Shown here: positions 26,021 through 37,535 of the stretch, piece after piece
Position numbering within the stretch: position 1 is the stretch's first letter
Layout: each line of letters begins with the position of its first letter
Assembly: GCA_015060005.1 (NCBI GenBank)
Contig: SUZI01000007.1
Location: 1 to 64,000 of the forward strand
Origin: Rikenellaceae bacterium
GTDB taxonomy: Bacteria > Bacteroidota > Bacteroidia > Bacteroidales > Rikenellaceae
Reading direction: 5' to 3'
DNA: 64,000 nt
The notes under the pieces: model-generated
The model's input: only the letters and a program-made list of their open reading frames with translations
What the model was told of the DNA's origin: nothing
The model's database searches: none
Position numbers and translations under genes: made by a program

Positions 26021-26823
26021 TGAAGAAGTTTTTTGCACAAACCTATCTGTGGCTTCTGTTGACGATGCTCTATGCTCCTATCGTCATCATCGCCATCTTC
26101 TCTTTCACCGAGGCAAAAGTTCTCGGCAACTGGACAGGTTTCTCGACCAAGCTCTACACCTCGCTCTTCTCGGGCGGTGTGCATCACTCGTTGCTGAGTG
26201 CTATCGAGAACACCCTCATCATTGCTTTGGTAGCTGCTGTCATCTCTACAATCTTGGGCAGTATAGCCGCCATCGGCATCCATAATCTCCGTGGCAGGAA
26301 GCGTCAGGTAATCAATACGCTGAATAATATCCCGATGCTCAACCCCGATATCATTACCGGTATCTCGCTCTTTTTGCTCTTCGTGAGCTTGGGCATCACT
26401 CAAGGCTATACTACTGTCATCCTGGCTCACGTAGCCTTCTGTACGCCTTATGTTGTATTGTGTGTTATGCCACGCTTGCAGCAGATGAATCCCAACATCT
26501 ACGAGGCTGCTCTCGACTTGGGAGCGACACCTATGCAGGCTCTGCGTAAGGTCATCATCCCCGAGATTAAGGCTGGTATGATTAGTGGTTTCATCCTTGC
26601 ATTCACACTCTCTATCGACGACTTTGCAGTTACCATCTTCACTATCGGAACCGATGGTTTGGAGACTCTCTCCACCTACATCTACGCCGATGCACGAAAG
26701 GGTGGTCTTACTCCTGAGCTTCGACCATTGTCTACTATCATCTTCGCCGCAGTATTGTTCTTGCTTATCGTCATCAACGTGAGAACCTACCGTAGCCAAA
26801 AACAGAAGGAGGTAAAGTTATGA
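26020..26823 (+). CDS. potC: Spermidine/putrescine ABC permease PotC
   Basis: Second permease subunit, 267 aa, six helices. The EAA loop reads YEAALDLGATPMQALRKVII near residues 161-181, and the conserved FTLSIDDFAVTIF follows. potD starts four bases before its stop (ATGA overlap), which fits stoichiometric translation of the transporter. Confidence 0.93.
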   Translation: MKKFFAQTYLWLLLTMLYAPIVIIAIFSFTEAKVLGNWTGFSTKLYTSLFSGGVHHSLLSAIENTLIIALVAAVISTILGSIAAIGIHNLRGRKRQVINTLNNIPMLNPDIITGISLFLLFVSLGITQGYTTVILAHVAFCTPYVVLCVMPRLQQMNPNIYEAALDLGATPMQALRKVIIPEIKAGMISGFILAFTLSIDDFAVTIFTIGTDGLETLSTYIYADARKGGLTPELRPLSTIIFAAVLFLLIVINVRTYRSQKQKEVKL

Positions 26824-28133
26824 GAAGTGTTTTGATATGGATATTGCTCCTTTGCGGAGTATGTTTCACTTCGTGCAATCGAAGCGAGGCTGAGCGTGCC
26901 TCGATACTGAAGGTCTACAATTGGGCTGATTATATCGACCCTACGTTGCTCGATGAGTTCGAGACGTGGTACGAGGAGCATACAGGCGAGAAGGTCGAAG
27001 TTGTCTATCAGCTCTTCGACATCAACGAGATTATGCTTGCCAAGATTGAGCGAGGCAAGGAGGATTTCGATTTGGCTTGCCCTTCGGAGTATATCATCGA
27101 GCGTATGCTGCGTCATGATTTGATTCTCCCTATCGACAAGAGCGTCATTCCCGATAGCATCAACTATTTCGGCAACGTATCGCCCTATATCGTCGATGTG
27201 TTCGATAAGATTGATGGCTATGGCAAGAATGCCAATGACTATGCTGTCGGCTATATGTGGGGCACTACGGGATTGTTGTACAACACCCGCTACGTCAGCG
27301 AGGATGATGTCCGCAGCTGGAGTTCGGTGTGGGATGAGAAGTTCCGCGATAAGCTGCTTGTCAAGGATGCCTTCCGCGATGTATATAGCCCGCTGTTGAT
27401 GTACGAGAACCACGAGGCGATACTCAACGGCACGGTCTCACGCGACTCACTTATGTACGACGCTTCCGATGAGTCTATCGCTAAGGTCGAGAAGCTCCTC
27501 AAGAAGATGAAACGCAATGTTGCCGGCTGGGAGGCTGACTTCGGCAAGGAGATTATGACCAAGGAGAAGGCTTGGCTCAATCTCACGTGGAGTGGCGATG
27601 CTGTGTGGGCTATCGATGAGGCTGCGGCAGTGGGTGTCGAGCTGGATTATACCGTACCCGAGGAGGGTAGTAACGTCTGGTTTGACGGATGGGTTATCCC
27701 TCGCTATGCCAAGAATAAGAAGGCTGCCATCTATTTCATCAACTTTATGTGTAAGCCCGAGAATGCTATCCGCAATATGGAGGAGATAGGCTATGTGAGC
27801 GTTGTCGGCACACCCGAGATTTTGGAGTATGTCGAGGAGTCGGCTATCGAATATGGTTTCGAGGAGCCATTGGATTTGAGCTATTTCTTCGAGGGTGCAG
27901 ATAGTGTTGTTGCCGACCCTGTGCTGTATCACGATAGGGCAGTCATCGAGCGATGTGCTATGATGCACGACAGTGGGCCACGTACCGAGCAGCTCTTGGA
28001 GATGTGGACACGTGTCAAGGGCGATAACCTCAATAACGGAATGGTTATCTTCATCTTGGTGGTCTTTGGCTCATTGCTTGTCGTAGGACTTATCCGCCGC
28101 TCCCGCAAACGCAAGCAGATGCGACGTCTGTAA
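26820..28133 (+). CDS. potD: Polyamine-binding lipoprotein PotD with C-terminal membrane helix
   Basis: Substrate-binding subunit. The signal MRSVLIWILLLCGVCFTSC ends in a lipobox-like T-S-C. The binding domain (about 25-390) shows ILKVYNWADYIDP, YAVGYMWGTTGLLYN and WGDA-like SGDAVWAIDE, all typical of PotD/PotF. At the end a hydrophobic segment (VIFILVVFGSLLVVGLI, about 407-423) is followed by RRSRKRKQMRR, which looks like a true membrane anchor with a cytoplasmic basic tail. Ordinary PotD proteins lack this tail. A hairpin terminator follows. Confidence 0.9.
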   Translation: MRSVLIWILLLCGVCFTSCNRSEAERASILKVYNWADYIDPTLLDEFETWYEEHTGEKVEVVYQLFDINEIMLAKIERGKEDFDLACPSEYIIERMLRHDLILPIDKSVIPDSINYFGNVSPYIVDVFDKIDGYGKNANDYAVGYMWGTTGLLYNTRYVSEDDVRSWSSVWDEKFRDKLLVKDAFRDVYSPLLMYENHEAILNGTVSRDSLMYDASDESIAKVEKLLKKMKRNVAGWEADFGKEIMTKEKAWLNLTWSGDAVWAIDEAAAVGVELDYTVPEEGSNVWFDGWVIPRYAKNKKAAIYFINFMCKPENAIRNMEEIGYVSVVGTPEILEYVEESAIEYGFEEPLDLSYFFEGADSVVADPVLYHDRAVIERCAMMHDSGPRTEQLLEMWTRVKGDNLNNGMVIFILVVFGSLLVVGLIRRSRKRKQMRRL

Positions 28134-28139
28134 CGATTT

Positions 28140-28173
28140 AGAGGCTATCCAAAGTATTGCGATAGCCTCTTTC
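28140..28173 (+). terminator. Terminator of the pot operon
   Basis: AGAGGCTATC (28140-28149) pairs with GATAGCCTCT (28161-28170), then TTCT. Confidence 0.75.
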
Positions 28174-28218
28174 TATGATATAAAACTCTCAAATAAAACA
28201 TTTTTTTTGCTTAGATAA

Positions 28219-28248
28219 TTGCAGTTTCAATTTTTTGTATTATATTTG
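28219..28248 (+). promoter_or_regulatory. Promoter of tRNA-Asp
   Basis: TTG (28219-28221), a 19-base spacer and TATATTTG (28241-28248), 19 bases before the tRNA. Confidence 0.7.
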
Positions 28249-28266
28249 CACTCGCAATCAGCAATT

Positions 28267-28340
28267 GGTGCGTTAGTTCAGCTGGTTAGAATACGTGCCT
28301 GTCACGCACGGGGTCAGGGGTTCGAGTCCCCTACGCACCG
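28267..28340 (+). tRNA. tRNA-Asp(GTC)
   Basis: 74-nt cloverleaf. Acceptor GGTGCGT pairs with ACGCACC, discriminator G. The anticodon loop in TGCCTGTCACGCA gives GTC, and the T-loop is GGGTTCGAGTCCC-like. CCA is not encoded. Confidence 0.96.
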
Positions 28341-28346
28341 CAAGTT

Positions 28347-28377
28347 AGCAACCGAAGTCTTTCGGTTGCTTTTTTTT
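28347..28377 (+). terminator. Terminator of tRNA-Asp
   Basis: GCAACCGAA pairs with TTCGGTTGC, followed by eight T, six bases after the tRNA. Confidence 0.85.
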
Positions 28378-28720
28378 GTGCGTAGGGGACTCGTTCAACC
28401 CGTAGCGGCTCGGCAGAGTTGCCTTTGCTTGCCAAGCAGATGGTATTCGCTTGCAGCGACTATGATTGGTGATGAGTTGCTCAGTGTAAATACATTTCCC
28501 CTGCTCAACTCATTCCCCAATCCCTCCTTTGGAGTTTACCCTCTGCTTGTCAATCTTCGCTCTGCTCTCACCTTCTGCGGTCGGTCGAGTCAGTATAGCT
28601 AATCAATGTAAAACTATCTTTAACTTCTCTATACTCACTAAATTCCCTAATAAATTTTCCCATCCTTCCAAACAAAAAAAAAGCGACAACTACTTGCCGC
28701 TTTATCAATCACCATTGAAT
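28378..28720. other. Intergenic region after tRNA-Asp
   Basis: No gene is supported here. It opens with a 16-nt inverted copy of the tRNA-Asp 3' end (28378-28393) and includes an ATGAGTTG/CAACTCAT inverted pair near 28472-28511. The rest is pyrimidine-rich, ending in the rsmD terminator. Confidence 0.65.
28672..28702 (-). terminator. Terminator of rsmD
   Basis: On the minus strand AAGCGGCAA and TTGTCGCTT pair around GTAG, followed by a run of T; it lies 22 bases after the rsmD stop. Confidence 0.75.
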
Positions 28721-28724
28721 GGCT

Positions 28725-29258
28725 CTATGCCCTGAATATTGCAAACTGCACGCTACCGTAACTGCGTGTCTCGCAGTAGTTTGGATGCGAGCTGAAATCT
28801 TTAGCTTTAGAGTGCTCAAAGATAAATATACCATCCTCCTTCAGCAGCTTATTCTCAAACACGAGGTCTATAATCTGCTCGCTGCCCTCCAAATCGTATG
28901 GAGCGTCAGAGAAGATTATATCATACTGTTTCGTGCAACTCTTCACATAGAGAAACGCATTGGCTTTCACAGGATGAATGTTTTGCAGGTTAAACCCCTT
29001 GGCTGTCGTGCGGATGAAGTTATAGTGCACCGCATTTATCTCCACCGATGTTACCGATGCTGCACCTCGCGAAGCAAACTCATAGCTTATCGAGCCCGTA
29101 CCTGCAAATAGGTCCAGCACCACCGCATCCTCAATATCTATGCGGTTGCTCAGCACATTAAACAAGTTTTCCTTCGCAAAGTCTGTCGTAGGTCTTGCTC
29201 TAAGGTTTTTCGGTGGGTTTATTATTCGTCCACCACACGTTCCGCTGATAATTCTCAT
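28725..29258 (-). CDS. rsmD: 16S rRNA (guanine966-N2)-methyltransferase
   Basis: SAM-dependent methyltransferase acting on 16S rRNA. The SAM motif LDLFAGTGSISYEFASRGA is at residues 48-66, and the N-terminal RIISGTCGGR and RARPTT segments are typical. The catalytic D/N-P-P-Y/F motif reads D118-A-P-Y121, with Ala in place of the first Pro. Length 177 aa is normal. The neighbour upstream on the same strand is the pseudopilin-like gene, 71 bases away. Confidence 0.9.
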   Translation of the reverse strand: MRIISGTCGGRIINPPKNLRARPTTDFAKENLFNVLSNRIDIEDAVVLDLFAGTGSISYEFASRGAASVTSVEINAVHYNFIRTTAKGFNLQNIHPVKANAFLYVKSCTKQYDIIFSDAPYDLEGSEQIIDLVFENKLLKEDGIFIFEHSKAKDFSSHPNYCETRSYGSVQFAIFRA

Positions 29259-29329
29259 CTCTTCACTGATTAAAAAATATGTCCGCTCCCCGAAGTAGAG
29301 CGGACAACATCACGAAATGACGACCGAAA

Positions 29330-30004
29330 TTACTCGCCCCAGTTACCGTTCTCGTTGTTGTTAGACTCCAACGAACCGAACTTCAAACCGGCACTGTAAA
29401 CAGTCTTACCATCCTTATCCACGCCGATAGGAATCTTCTTCTCCTCTGTTGCGAGGTCGATAAGGTTGATTACCTCCTGCTTATACTCTACGTAGTTCAA
29501 GAAATCAGGGTAGAGAGCGTAACACTCAACTGTTGGCAACACCATTGTAGAGCCTGTTACAGCCTCACCTGCAGCCAGGTGGAACTCCTTCTGCTCGGTG
29601 TTGTATGGGATGTAACGCAAATCGCGTACCTCCTGCTCAGTGAGCTTCTTTGGAGCAAATACCACATCAAAAGCTGACTCATAGTACTCCTCGATGTTCT
29701 TCTTACCAGCCTTCTTGAGCTGTGCCATAGCTACTGAGTCATCCTCATCCACCAACTTACGCTCCATCTTCACTGAATCGTAAAGTACAAAGTTAATCAA
29801 GGTGTCAAAGTTATCGGTAAACTTACCATACTTGCCTTTGTAAAAACGCTCAGCTGAACGGATGTCCTTCAACTTCTCAACCACAGTCTTACTACGCTCT
29901 GTCAGCTCCTTCTCAAACTGGAGTGGAGTGTAAATCAACATTGCGATGTAGTAAATCAAGAAAGCTACGATTACTACGAGAATAATTTCTACTACTCTTT
30001 TCAT
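29330..30004 (-). CDS. Uncharacterised membrane protein, pseudopilin-like N-terminus
   Basis: 224-aa protein not recognised by function. An N-terminal membrane helix (residues 6-25) is followed by a helical stretch (ELTERSKTVVEKLKDIRSAE) and FYKGKYGKFTDNFDTL, a pattern like the A-x-x-Y-x-x-x-x-G-x-F segment of type II secretion and type IV pilin subunits. No prepilin peptidase site is evident. The C-terminal part is polar and ends in Asn/Gly-rich sequence. It is transcribed divergently from the helicase gene. Confidence 0.55.
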   Translation of the reverse strand: MKRVVEIILVVIVAFLIYYIAMLIYTPLQFEKELTERSKTVVEKLKDIRSAERFYKGKYGKFTDNFDTLINFVLYDSVKMERKLVDEDDSVAMAQLKKAGKKNIEEYYESAFDVVFAPKKLTEQEVRDLRYIPYNTEQKEFHLAAGEAVTGSTMVLPTVECYALYPDFLNYVEYKQEVINLIDLATEEKKIPIGVDKDGKTVYSAGLKFGSLESNNNENGNWGE

Positions 30005-30034
30005 TTTGATTTTTATTTTTTGTTGTTAATTTTG
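30005..30034 (+). promoter_or_regulatory. Promoter of the RecD-like helicase
   Basis: TTTG (30005-30008), an 18-base spacer and TAATTTTG (30027-30034), 20 bases before the start codon. Confidence 0.6.
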
Positions 30035-30054
30035 TCCTTATAAATCGTGCTAAA

Positions 30055-31470
30055 ATGCTAAACACTTATATTTCGAGCCAAATTTACGCAAAATTCTCTT
30101 TCGAAACAACAAATAGTCAGAAAAAAGTTGTTGAAATGTTGTCCGACTATATTGCTTCGAATGATTTTTCACGAATTTTCGTACTCAATGGCTACGCCGG
30201 CACAGGCAAGACTACACTCATTGCAGCCCTTGTTGATGTACTTCGTGAGGTAGGCATAAAGAGTATACTTCTTGCCCCTACGGGACGTGCCGCCAAGGTG
30301 TTGACGCAGTACTCTGGACAGAACGCTCTGACGATACACAAGAGGATTTACCGCGAGAGGACAAATGCCAATTATGAGTCTAAATTTTCGCTCGATTTGA
30401 ATAAGGAGCGTGGAGCAATCTTCATCGTCGACGAGGCTTCAATGCTTGCTGACAGTAGCGGTGATGGTCAAATTTTCGGTAGTGGCTCGCTGCTCAACGA
30501 CCTCATTTCTTACGTCCGACAAGGCAAGGAGTGTAAGCTCATCTTAGTGGGTGATGACGCCCAGCTGCCACCCGTCGGTTGCGACTTTAGCCCTGCATTG
30601 GATCGCTCTGTTATGGAGCACTATGGCGAGGTGAGTTACGTCTCTATGGATGACGTTGTCCGCCAGAGTGCCGAATCGGGCATTTTGTTCAATGCCACGA
30701 TGCTTCGATGTATGATTGAGAACGAGCTCTATGAGGTGCCTCGTTTCCGTTTGGATTTCCCTGATATTGAAGCTATTGACGGTAGCGAGCTAATGGAGAA
30801 GTTACAGGACGCCTACGATGGTGGCGACCGCGAGGAGACTATCGTCATCACCCGCTCCAACAAGCGAGCCAACCGCTACAATGAAGGCATCCGTCGCTAC
30901 AATCTCTCGGCAGAGGAGGCTATCGAGAGTGGCGATATGCTGATGGTTGTCAAGAACAACTATCACTACACCGAACGCATCGAAAATTGCCCTATCAGCT
31001 TTATGGCTAATGGCGACATAGCCTATCTGAAACGCATCCGTCGTTTCGAGGATTTCTATGGCTTTCACTTCGCCGATGCCATTCTCTCGTTTGGCGACTA
31101 TAATGATTTAGAGATAGAGTGTAAAATTTTGCTTGACACTATCTCTTCCGAGGCTCCCTCGCTCACCCAGGAGCAGAGCCGTAAACTCTTCGACGAGGTA
31201 GAGAAGGACTATCTCGATATCAAGAGCAAGATTAAACGCTTCCGCGAGATACGCGAGAATCCCCACTACAACGCCGTTCAGGTCAAGTTCGCCTATGCCG
31301 TAACGTGCCACAAAGCACAGGGTGGTCAATGGAAGAGGGTATTCATCGACAAGTGCCTCTTCGGTGATGAGCCTATGACCCGCGATATGCTGCGTTGGCT
31401 CTATACCGCCCTCACCCGAGCTACCGAAAAGGTCTATTTAGTCAATTTTGATGACCGATTTTTTGAATAA
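30055..31470 (+). CDS. RecD-like DNA helicase (superfamily 1)
   Basis: 471-aa ATP-dependent helicase. Walker A GYAGTGKTT is at residues 46-54, Walker B IFIVDEASML near 127, and the late motifs THKAQGGQWKRVFID and YTALTRATEKVYLV are all present. It has the short RecD2/UvrD_C_2 layout without long N-terminal extensions and without RecBC neighbours. A role in repair or replication restart is likely; mutS follows after 43 bases with its own promoter. Confidence 0.9.
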   Translation: MLNTYISSQIYAKFSFETTNSQKKVVEMLSDYIASNDFSRIFVLNGYAGTGKTTLIAALVDVLREVGIKSILLAPTGRAAKVLTQYSGQNALTIHKRIYRERTNANYESKFSLDLNKERGAIFIVDEASMLADSSGDGQIFGSGSLLNDLISYVRQGKECKLILVGDDAQLPPVGCDFSPALDRSVMEHYGEVSYVSMDDVVRQSAESGILFNATMLRCMIENELYEVPRFRLDFPDIEAIDGSELMEKLQDAYDGGDREETIVITRSNKRANRYNEGIRRYNLSAEEAIESGDMLMVVKNNYHYTERIENCPISFMANGDIAYLKRIRRFEDFYGFHFADAILSFGDYNDLEIECKILLDTISSEAPSLTQEQSRKLFDEVEKDYLDIKSKIKRFREIRENPHYNAVQVKFAYAVTCHKAQGGQWKRVFIDKCLFGDEPMTRDMLRWLYTALTRATEKVYLVNFDDRFFE

Positions 31471-31492
31471 AATTCAAAAAGATTTATCTTTG
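31462..31492 (+). promoter_or_regulatory. Promoter of mutS
   Basis: TTTG (31462-31465), a 19-base spacer and TATCTTTG (31485-31492), 21 bases before the start. The -33 box overlaps the end of the helicase gene. Confidence 0.75.
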
Positions 31493-31513
31493 TCATTCTA
31501 AAGTTGATTTAGG

Positions 31514-34180
31514 ATGGCTATTGAAAAGAAATATGTTGAGACCCCTTTGATGTCGCAGTATTACTCCATCAAGGCGGTACATCCCGATGCTATATTACTC
31601 TTCCGTGTGGGTGATTTCTACGAGACCTTTGGAGATGACGCCATTAAGGCAAGCTCCATTCTCGGCATCACCCTTACTAAGCGTGCCAATGGCTCAGCCT
31701 CTTCGGTTGAGCTGGCAGGTTTTCCATACCACGCTTTGGACACCTACCTCCCTAAGTTAGTACGTGCTGGCGAGCGTATAGCCATCTGTGAACAGTTGGA
31801 GGACCCCAAGACAGTCAAGGGTTTGGTTAAGCGAGGTGTCATCGAGTTGGTAACGCCGGGTGTCGTGCTTGGCGATGGCAACACCCTCACCCAGAAGGAG
31901 AACTCCTTCCTCGCCTCGGTCTACTTCGGACAGAAAGCCACAGGCGTTGCTTTCTTGGATATCTCTACGGGCGAATTTCTTATGGCGGAGGGCGATGACA
32001 AATATATCGAGAAGCTCCTCTCCAACCTCTCTCCCAAGGAGATTATCTATCAGCGAGGCTACGACGACCGCTTCGAGAAGGCTTTTGGCGACAAATACTA
32101 CACCTACCGCCTCGAGGATTGGGTATTCTCTTCGGATATCAACTACGACAAGCTCTGCAAGCAATTCGGCACTCGCTCGCTGAAGGGCTTCGGCGTGCAG
32201 AGTCTCAAGGATGGTATTGCTGCCGCAGGAGCCATCCTTTACTATCTGGAGTTCACCGAGCACCGCGAGATATCACACATCAAATCTATCTCACGCATCG
32301 ACCAGAAGGACTATGTATGGATTGACAAGTTTACCATCCGCAACCTCGAGCTCTTCTCATCCAATGCTCAACGCGAGAAGTCGGGCTTTGTCGATGTCAT
32401 CGACCGCACGCTTACAGCTATGGGAGGTCGTATGTTGCGTCGTTGGGTTGCCCTGCCTCTGCTGAGTGTCGAGCGTATCGAGCAGCGTCAGAATGTCGTC
32501 GAACAGCTCTGTAATGATTCCGACTTCACCTTCTCTCTACGCGAGCAGATTGGCGACATAGGCGACTTGGAGCGTCTGTCATCACGTGTTGCTACGGGCA
32601 GAATACTTCCTCGCGAGTTGGTGCAGCTAAAAAACTCGCTCACCGCTATGGAGAACCTGAAGGCTCTGTTGGACTCTTCCGACGCCGATTGTCTCCACGC
32701 TATTGCCGACAAGATTGACCCTCTCTGCTCGTTGCGTGATAAACTCGGGCGAGAGATTCTTCCCGACCCTGTCAACAACCAGATACAGAAGGGTGGTGTC
32801 ATTGCCGAGGGTGTCTCGGCAGAGCTCGACGAGTTGCGTCGTGTAGCCATCAACGGTCGCGACGTGTTGCAGATGATTCAGCAACGCGAGAGTGAGCTTA
32901 CGGGTATACCTTCACTCAAGATTAGCTACAACAATGTCTTCGGCTATTATATAGAGGTACGCAACGCCCATAAGGACAAAGTCCCCGAGAGTTGGATTCG
33001 CAAGCAGACGTTGGCAAATGCCGAGCGATATATCACCGAGGAGTTAAAGGAGTACGAGAGCAAGATTTTGGGTGCTCAGGATAGGATTTTAGCCATCGAG
33101 GCTGAGATTTACAACGCCCTCATCCAACACATCTCCACCCATCTGCAAACCATCCTGAGCGACGCTGCCGAGATAGCTCGTTTGGACTGCTTGCAGGGCT
33201 TTGCTCGCTTGGCGTGCGAGAAGCGATATATCCGCCCTATGCTGGATAACAGCACTACGATAGATATTAAGGATGGTCGCCATCCCGTCATCGAGTCGCT
33301 ACTCCCTATTGGCGAGGAGTATGTCCCCAACGATGTCTTGCTGAACGATACCGACCAGCAGATTATGATGATTACCGGACCAAATATGTCGGGTAAGTCG
33401 GCTCTGCTACGCCAGACCGCCCTTATCATCCTTATGGCACAGATGGGCTCATTTGTCCCCGCCTCGGCTGCACATATCGGTGTCGTGGATAAGATTTTCA
33501 CACGCGTTGGAGCGTCGGATAATATCTCGCAGGGCGAGTCCACCTTTATGGTCGAGATGTTGGAGTCGGCAAGCATCCTCAATAACCTCTCCAACCGCAG
33601 CCTTATCCTCCTCGATGAGATTGGTCGTGGCACGAGCACCTACGACGGTATCTCTATCGCGTGGGCTATGGTTGAGTATATCCACAACTATCCCAATGCC
33701 AAGGCGAAGACTCTCTTTGCCACCCACTACCACGAGCTCAACGAGATGGAGCAGCTCTTCGAGCGTGTCAAGAATTACCACGTCTCTGTCCGAGAGATTA
33801 ACAATACGATAGTCTTCCTGCGTCGTTTGGCTCGTGGAGGCACCGAGCACTCTTTCGGTATCCACGTAGCCCGTATGGCAGGTATGCCTTCGACTATTGT
33901 CAAGCGAGCTAATGAGATTCTCGCCAATTTGGAGAGCACCTACGGCAAGGAGGAGGGTGGTGCAGGCATCCCTACACGCCAGACACGTCGTCGCCAGCCA
34001 TCGGCTAAGCAGGTTGCCGATGTTGCCCAGCAGGGTAATATCCAGCTATCGATGTTCCAGCTCGACGACCCTGTCCTTGTGCAGATACGCGACCAGATAA
34101 AGGGATTGGATATCAATTCATTAACCCCTCTTGAGGCTCTCAACAAGCTCAACGAGATTAAGAAGATTACAGGCTTATAA
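31514..34180 (+). CDS. mutS: DNA mismatch repair protein MutS
   Basis: Recognises base mismatches and recruits MutL. The F-x-E mismatch wedge lies in GDFYETFGD near residue 37. The ATPase domain has Walker [10 protein letters not shown] at 622-630, Walker [13 protein letters not shown] near 702 and ATHYHEL near 736. A Gly/Arg-rich linker (about 815-835) precedes the C-terminal dimerisation region. Length 888 aa is in the normal MutS range. mntP starts one base after the stop. Confidence 0.97.
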   Translation: MAIEKKYVETPLMSQYYSIKAVHPDAILLFRVGDFYETFGDDAIKASSILGITLTKRANGSASSVELAGFPYHALDTYLPKLVRAGERIAICEQLEDPKTVKGLVKRGVIELVTPGVVLGDGNTLTQKENSFLASVYFGQKATGVAFLDISTGEFLMAEGDDKYIEKLLSNLSPKEIIYQRGYDDRFEKAFGDKYYTYRLEDWVFSSDINYDKLCKQFGTRSLKGFGVQSLKDGIAAAGAILYYLEFTEHREISHIKSISRIDQKDYVWIDKFTIRNLELFSSNAQREKSGFVDVIDRTLTAMGGRMLRRWVALPLLSVERIEQRQNVVEQLCNDSDFTFSLREQIGDIGDLERLSSRVATGRILPRELVQLKNSLTAMENLKALLDSSDADCLHAIADKIDPLCSLRDKLGREILPDPVNNQIQKGGVIAEGVSAELDELRRVAINGRDVLQMIQQRESELTGIPSLKISYNNVFGYYIEVRNAHKDKVPESWIRKQTLANAERYITEELKEYESKILGAQDRILAIEAEIYNALIQHISTHLQTILSDAAEIARLDCLQGFARLACEKRYIRPMLDNSTTIDIKDGRHPVIESLLPIGEEYVPNDVLLNDTDQQIMMITGPNMSGKSALLRQTALIILMAQMGSFVPASAAHIGVVDKIFTRVGASDNISQGESTFMVEMLESASILNNLSNRSLILLDEIGRGTSTYDGISIAWAMVEYIHNYPNAKAKTLFATHYHELNEMEQLFERVKNYHVSVREINNTIVFLRRLARGGTEHSFGIHVARMAGMPSTIVKRANEILANLESTYGKEEGGAGIPTRQTRRRQPSAKQVADVAQQGNIQLSMFQLDDPVLVQIRDQIKGLDINSLTPLEALNKLNEIKKITGL

Positions 34181-34181
34181 T

Positions 34182-34742
34182 ATGTCAACCATTGAACTCA
34201 TACTCATAGCTCTTGCCCTCTCTATGGATGCTTTTGCAGTATCTGTGGCTAAGGGATTGGCTCTGCGTCGCATCGACTTCTCCCACTTGCTGAGTGTCGG
34301 TTTGTGGTTCGGAGGCTTTCAGGCTCTTATGCCCGTTGCAGGCTACTTTCTCGGCTCTACCTTTGCCGCCTATTTCACCAGTATCAACCATTGGATAGCC
34401 TTCGTGTTGCTGGGTTCTGTTGGCATTAATATGATTCGTGAGGCTTGGGGGAAGTGCGACAGTTGCGATTCCAAGGCAGATTTCTCCGCCCTCAATATGT
34501 TCCTGCTTGCTGTTGCCACCAGCATCGATGCGTTGATTGTAGGCGTGTCGTTTGCCTTTTGGGATGTGAATATCTTCTACTCGGCGGCTATCATAGGCGT
34601 CATCACCGCACTGCTCTCTATCGTTGGCATACACATCGGACACCTCTTCGGTTGTCGTCATCGCTCCAAAGCCGAGTTTTTCGGTGGGGTAGTATTGGTG
34701 CTCCTCGGCTTAAAACCTTTGGTCGAACACTTCTTTTTTTAG
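34182..34742 (+). CDS. mntP: Manganese efflux pump MntP
   Basis: 186-aa inner-membrane protein with six helices, exporting Mn2+. I start it at ATG 34182, one base after the mutS stop; a longer frame would run into mutS. The two MntP half-repeats show the acidic motifs SMDAFAVSVAKGL (near residue 14) and TSIDALIVGVSFAF (near 110). The conserved GxHxGxxxG-like HIGHLFG is near 150. Cotranscription with mutS is likely. Confidence 0.93.
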   Translation: MSTIELILIALALSMDAFAVSVAKGLALRRIDFSHLLSVGLWFGGFQALMPVAGYFLGSTFAAYFTSINHWIAFVLLGSVGINMIREAWGKCDSCDSKADFSALNMFLLAVATSIDALIVGVSFAFWDVNIFYSAAIIGVITALLSIVGIHIGHLFGCRHRSKAEFFGGVVLVLLGLKPLVEHFFF

Positions 34743-34752
34743 ATGAAAAATT

Positions 34753-34793
34753 AAAGGATTGCCAACTTTTCTGAAGATGACAATCCTTTTATT
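34753..34793. terminator. Terminator between mntP and udk
   Basis: AAAGGATTG (34753-34761) pairs with CAATCCTTT (34781-34789), followed by TATTAT on the plus strand. Confidence 0.65.
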
Positions 34794-34810
34794 ATAGGTG
34801 CGTCAGCAGA

Positions 34811-35431
34811 CTATTGCTCCTCAATGAGCGAGCGAATGTTCTTTATCAACATTCCCACCGCCACCGAGTTAAATCCACCCTCGGGGATGATTACGTCGGC
34901 ATACTTCTTCGATGGCTCAACAAACTCCTCGTGCATAGGCTTCACGGTGGTGATATATTGGTCAATCACCGACTGCATACTACGACCTCTGTCGCACACA
35001 TCACGCAATATACGACGAGCCAGACGCACATCGGCATCGGTATCCACATAGACCTTTATATCCATCAAATCACGCAGCTCCTTATTCTCAAAGATAAGGA
35101 TGCCGTCGATGATAATCACCTTCGATGGCTTCACCGCCACAGTGTCGCTTGTTCGGTTATGGTCCACGAATGAGTAAACAGGATGTTCGATAGGCACATT
35201 ACTACGCAGAGTCTTCACGTGCTCGACCATCATATCGGTGTCAAATGCCTGAGGGTGGTCGTAGTTAAGTTTCGTACGCTCCTCGTATGTCAGCTCGGGA
35301 TGAGCCTTATAGTAATAGTCGTGGCAGAGTGTCGCCACATCATCTCCCGCAAATGCCTCCTGGAGTTTCTTCACCAATGTACTCTTGCCGGAACCACTAC
35401 CGCCGGCAACGCCGATAATTGTAACCTTCAT
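34811..35431 (-). CDS. udk: Uridine kinase
   Basis: Salvage enzyme making UMP/CMP from uridine/cytidine. P-loop GVAGGSGSGKSTL at residues 7-19, followed by CHDYYYK and the YDHPQAFD segment of the family; RDVCDRGRSMQSVIDQY is the lid region. Length 206 aa is typical. It follows gyrB on the same strand after that gene's terminator. Confidence 0.94.
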   Translation of the reverse strand: MKVTIIGVAGGSGSGKSTLVKKLQEAFAGDDVATLCHDYYYKAHPELTYEERTKLNYDHPQAFDTDMMVEHVKTLRSNVPIEHPVYSFVDHNRTSDTVAVKPSKVIIIDGILIFENKELRDLMDIKVYVDTDADVRLARRILRDVCDRGRSMQSVIDQYITTVKPMHEEFVEPSKKYADVIIPEGGFNSVAVGMLIKNIRSLIEEQ

Positions 35432-35448
35432 AATCGTTTGGTATCATT

Positions 35449-35479
35449 AAAAAAGGGATTGCGACAGAGCCACAATCCC
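35449..35479 (-). terminator. Terminator of gyrB
   Basis: On the minus strand GGGATTG and CAATCCC form the stem, followed by TTTTTT; 17 bases after the gyrB stop. Confidence 0.75.
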
Positions 35480-35495
35480 CATTTATTATAGCTGT

Positions 35496-37535
<2,040 letters not shown>

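Noticed and set aside
28219..28602. 127-aa plus-strand open frame over tRNA-Asp
   Set aside because: It reads through the tRNA and its terminator, and has no start context or protein features.
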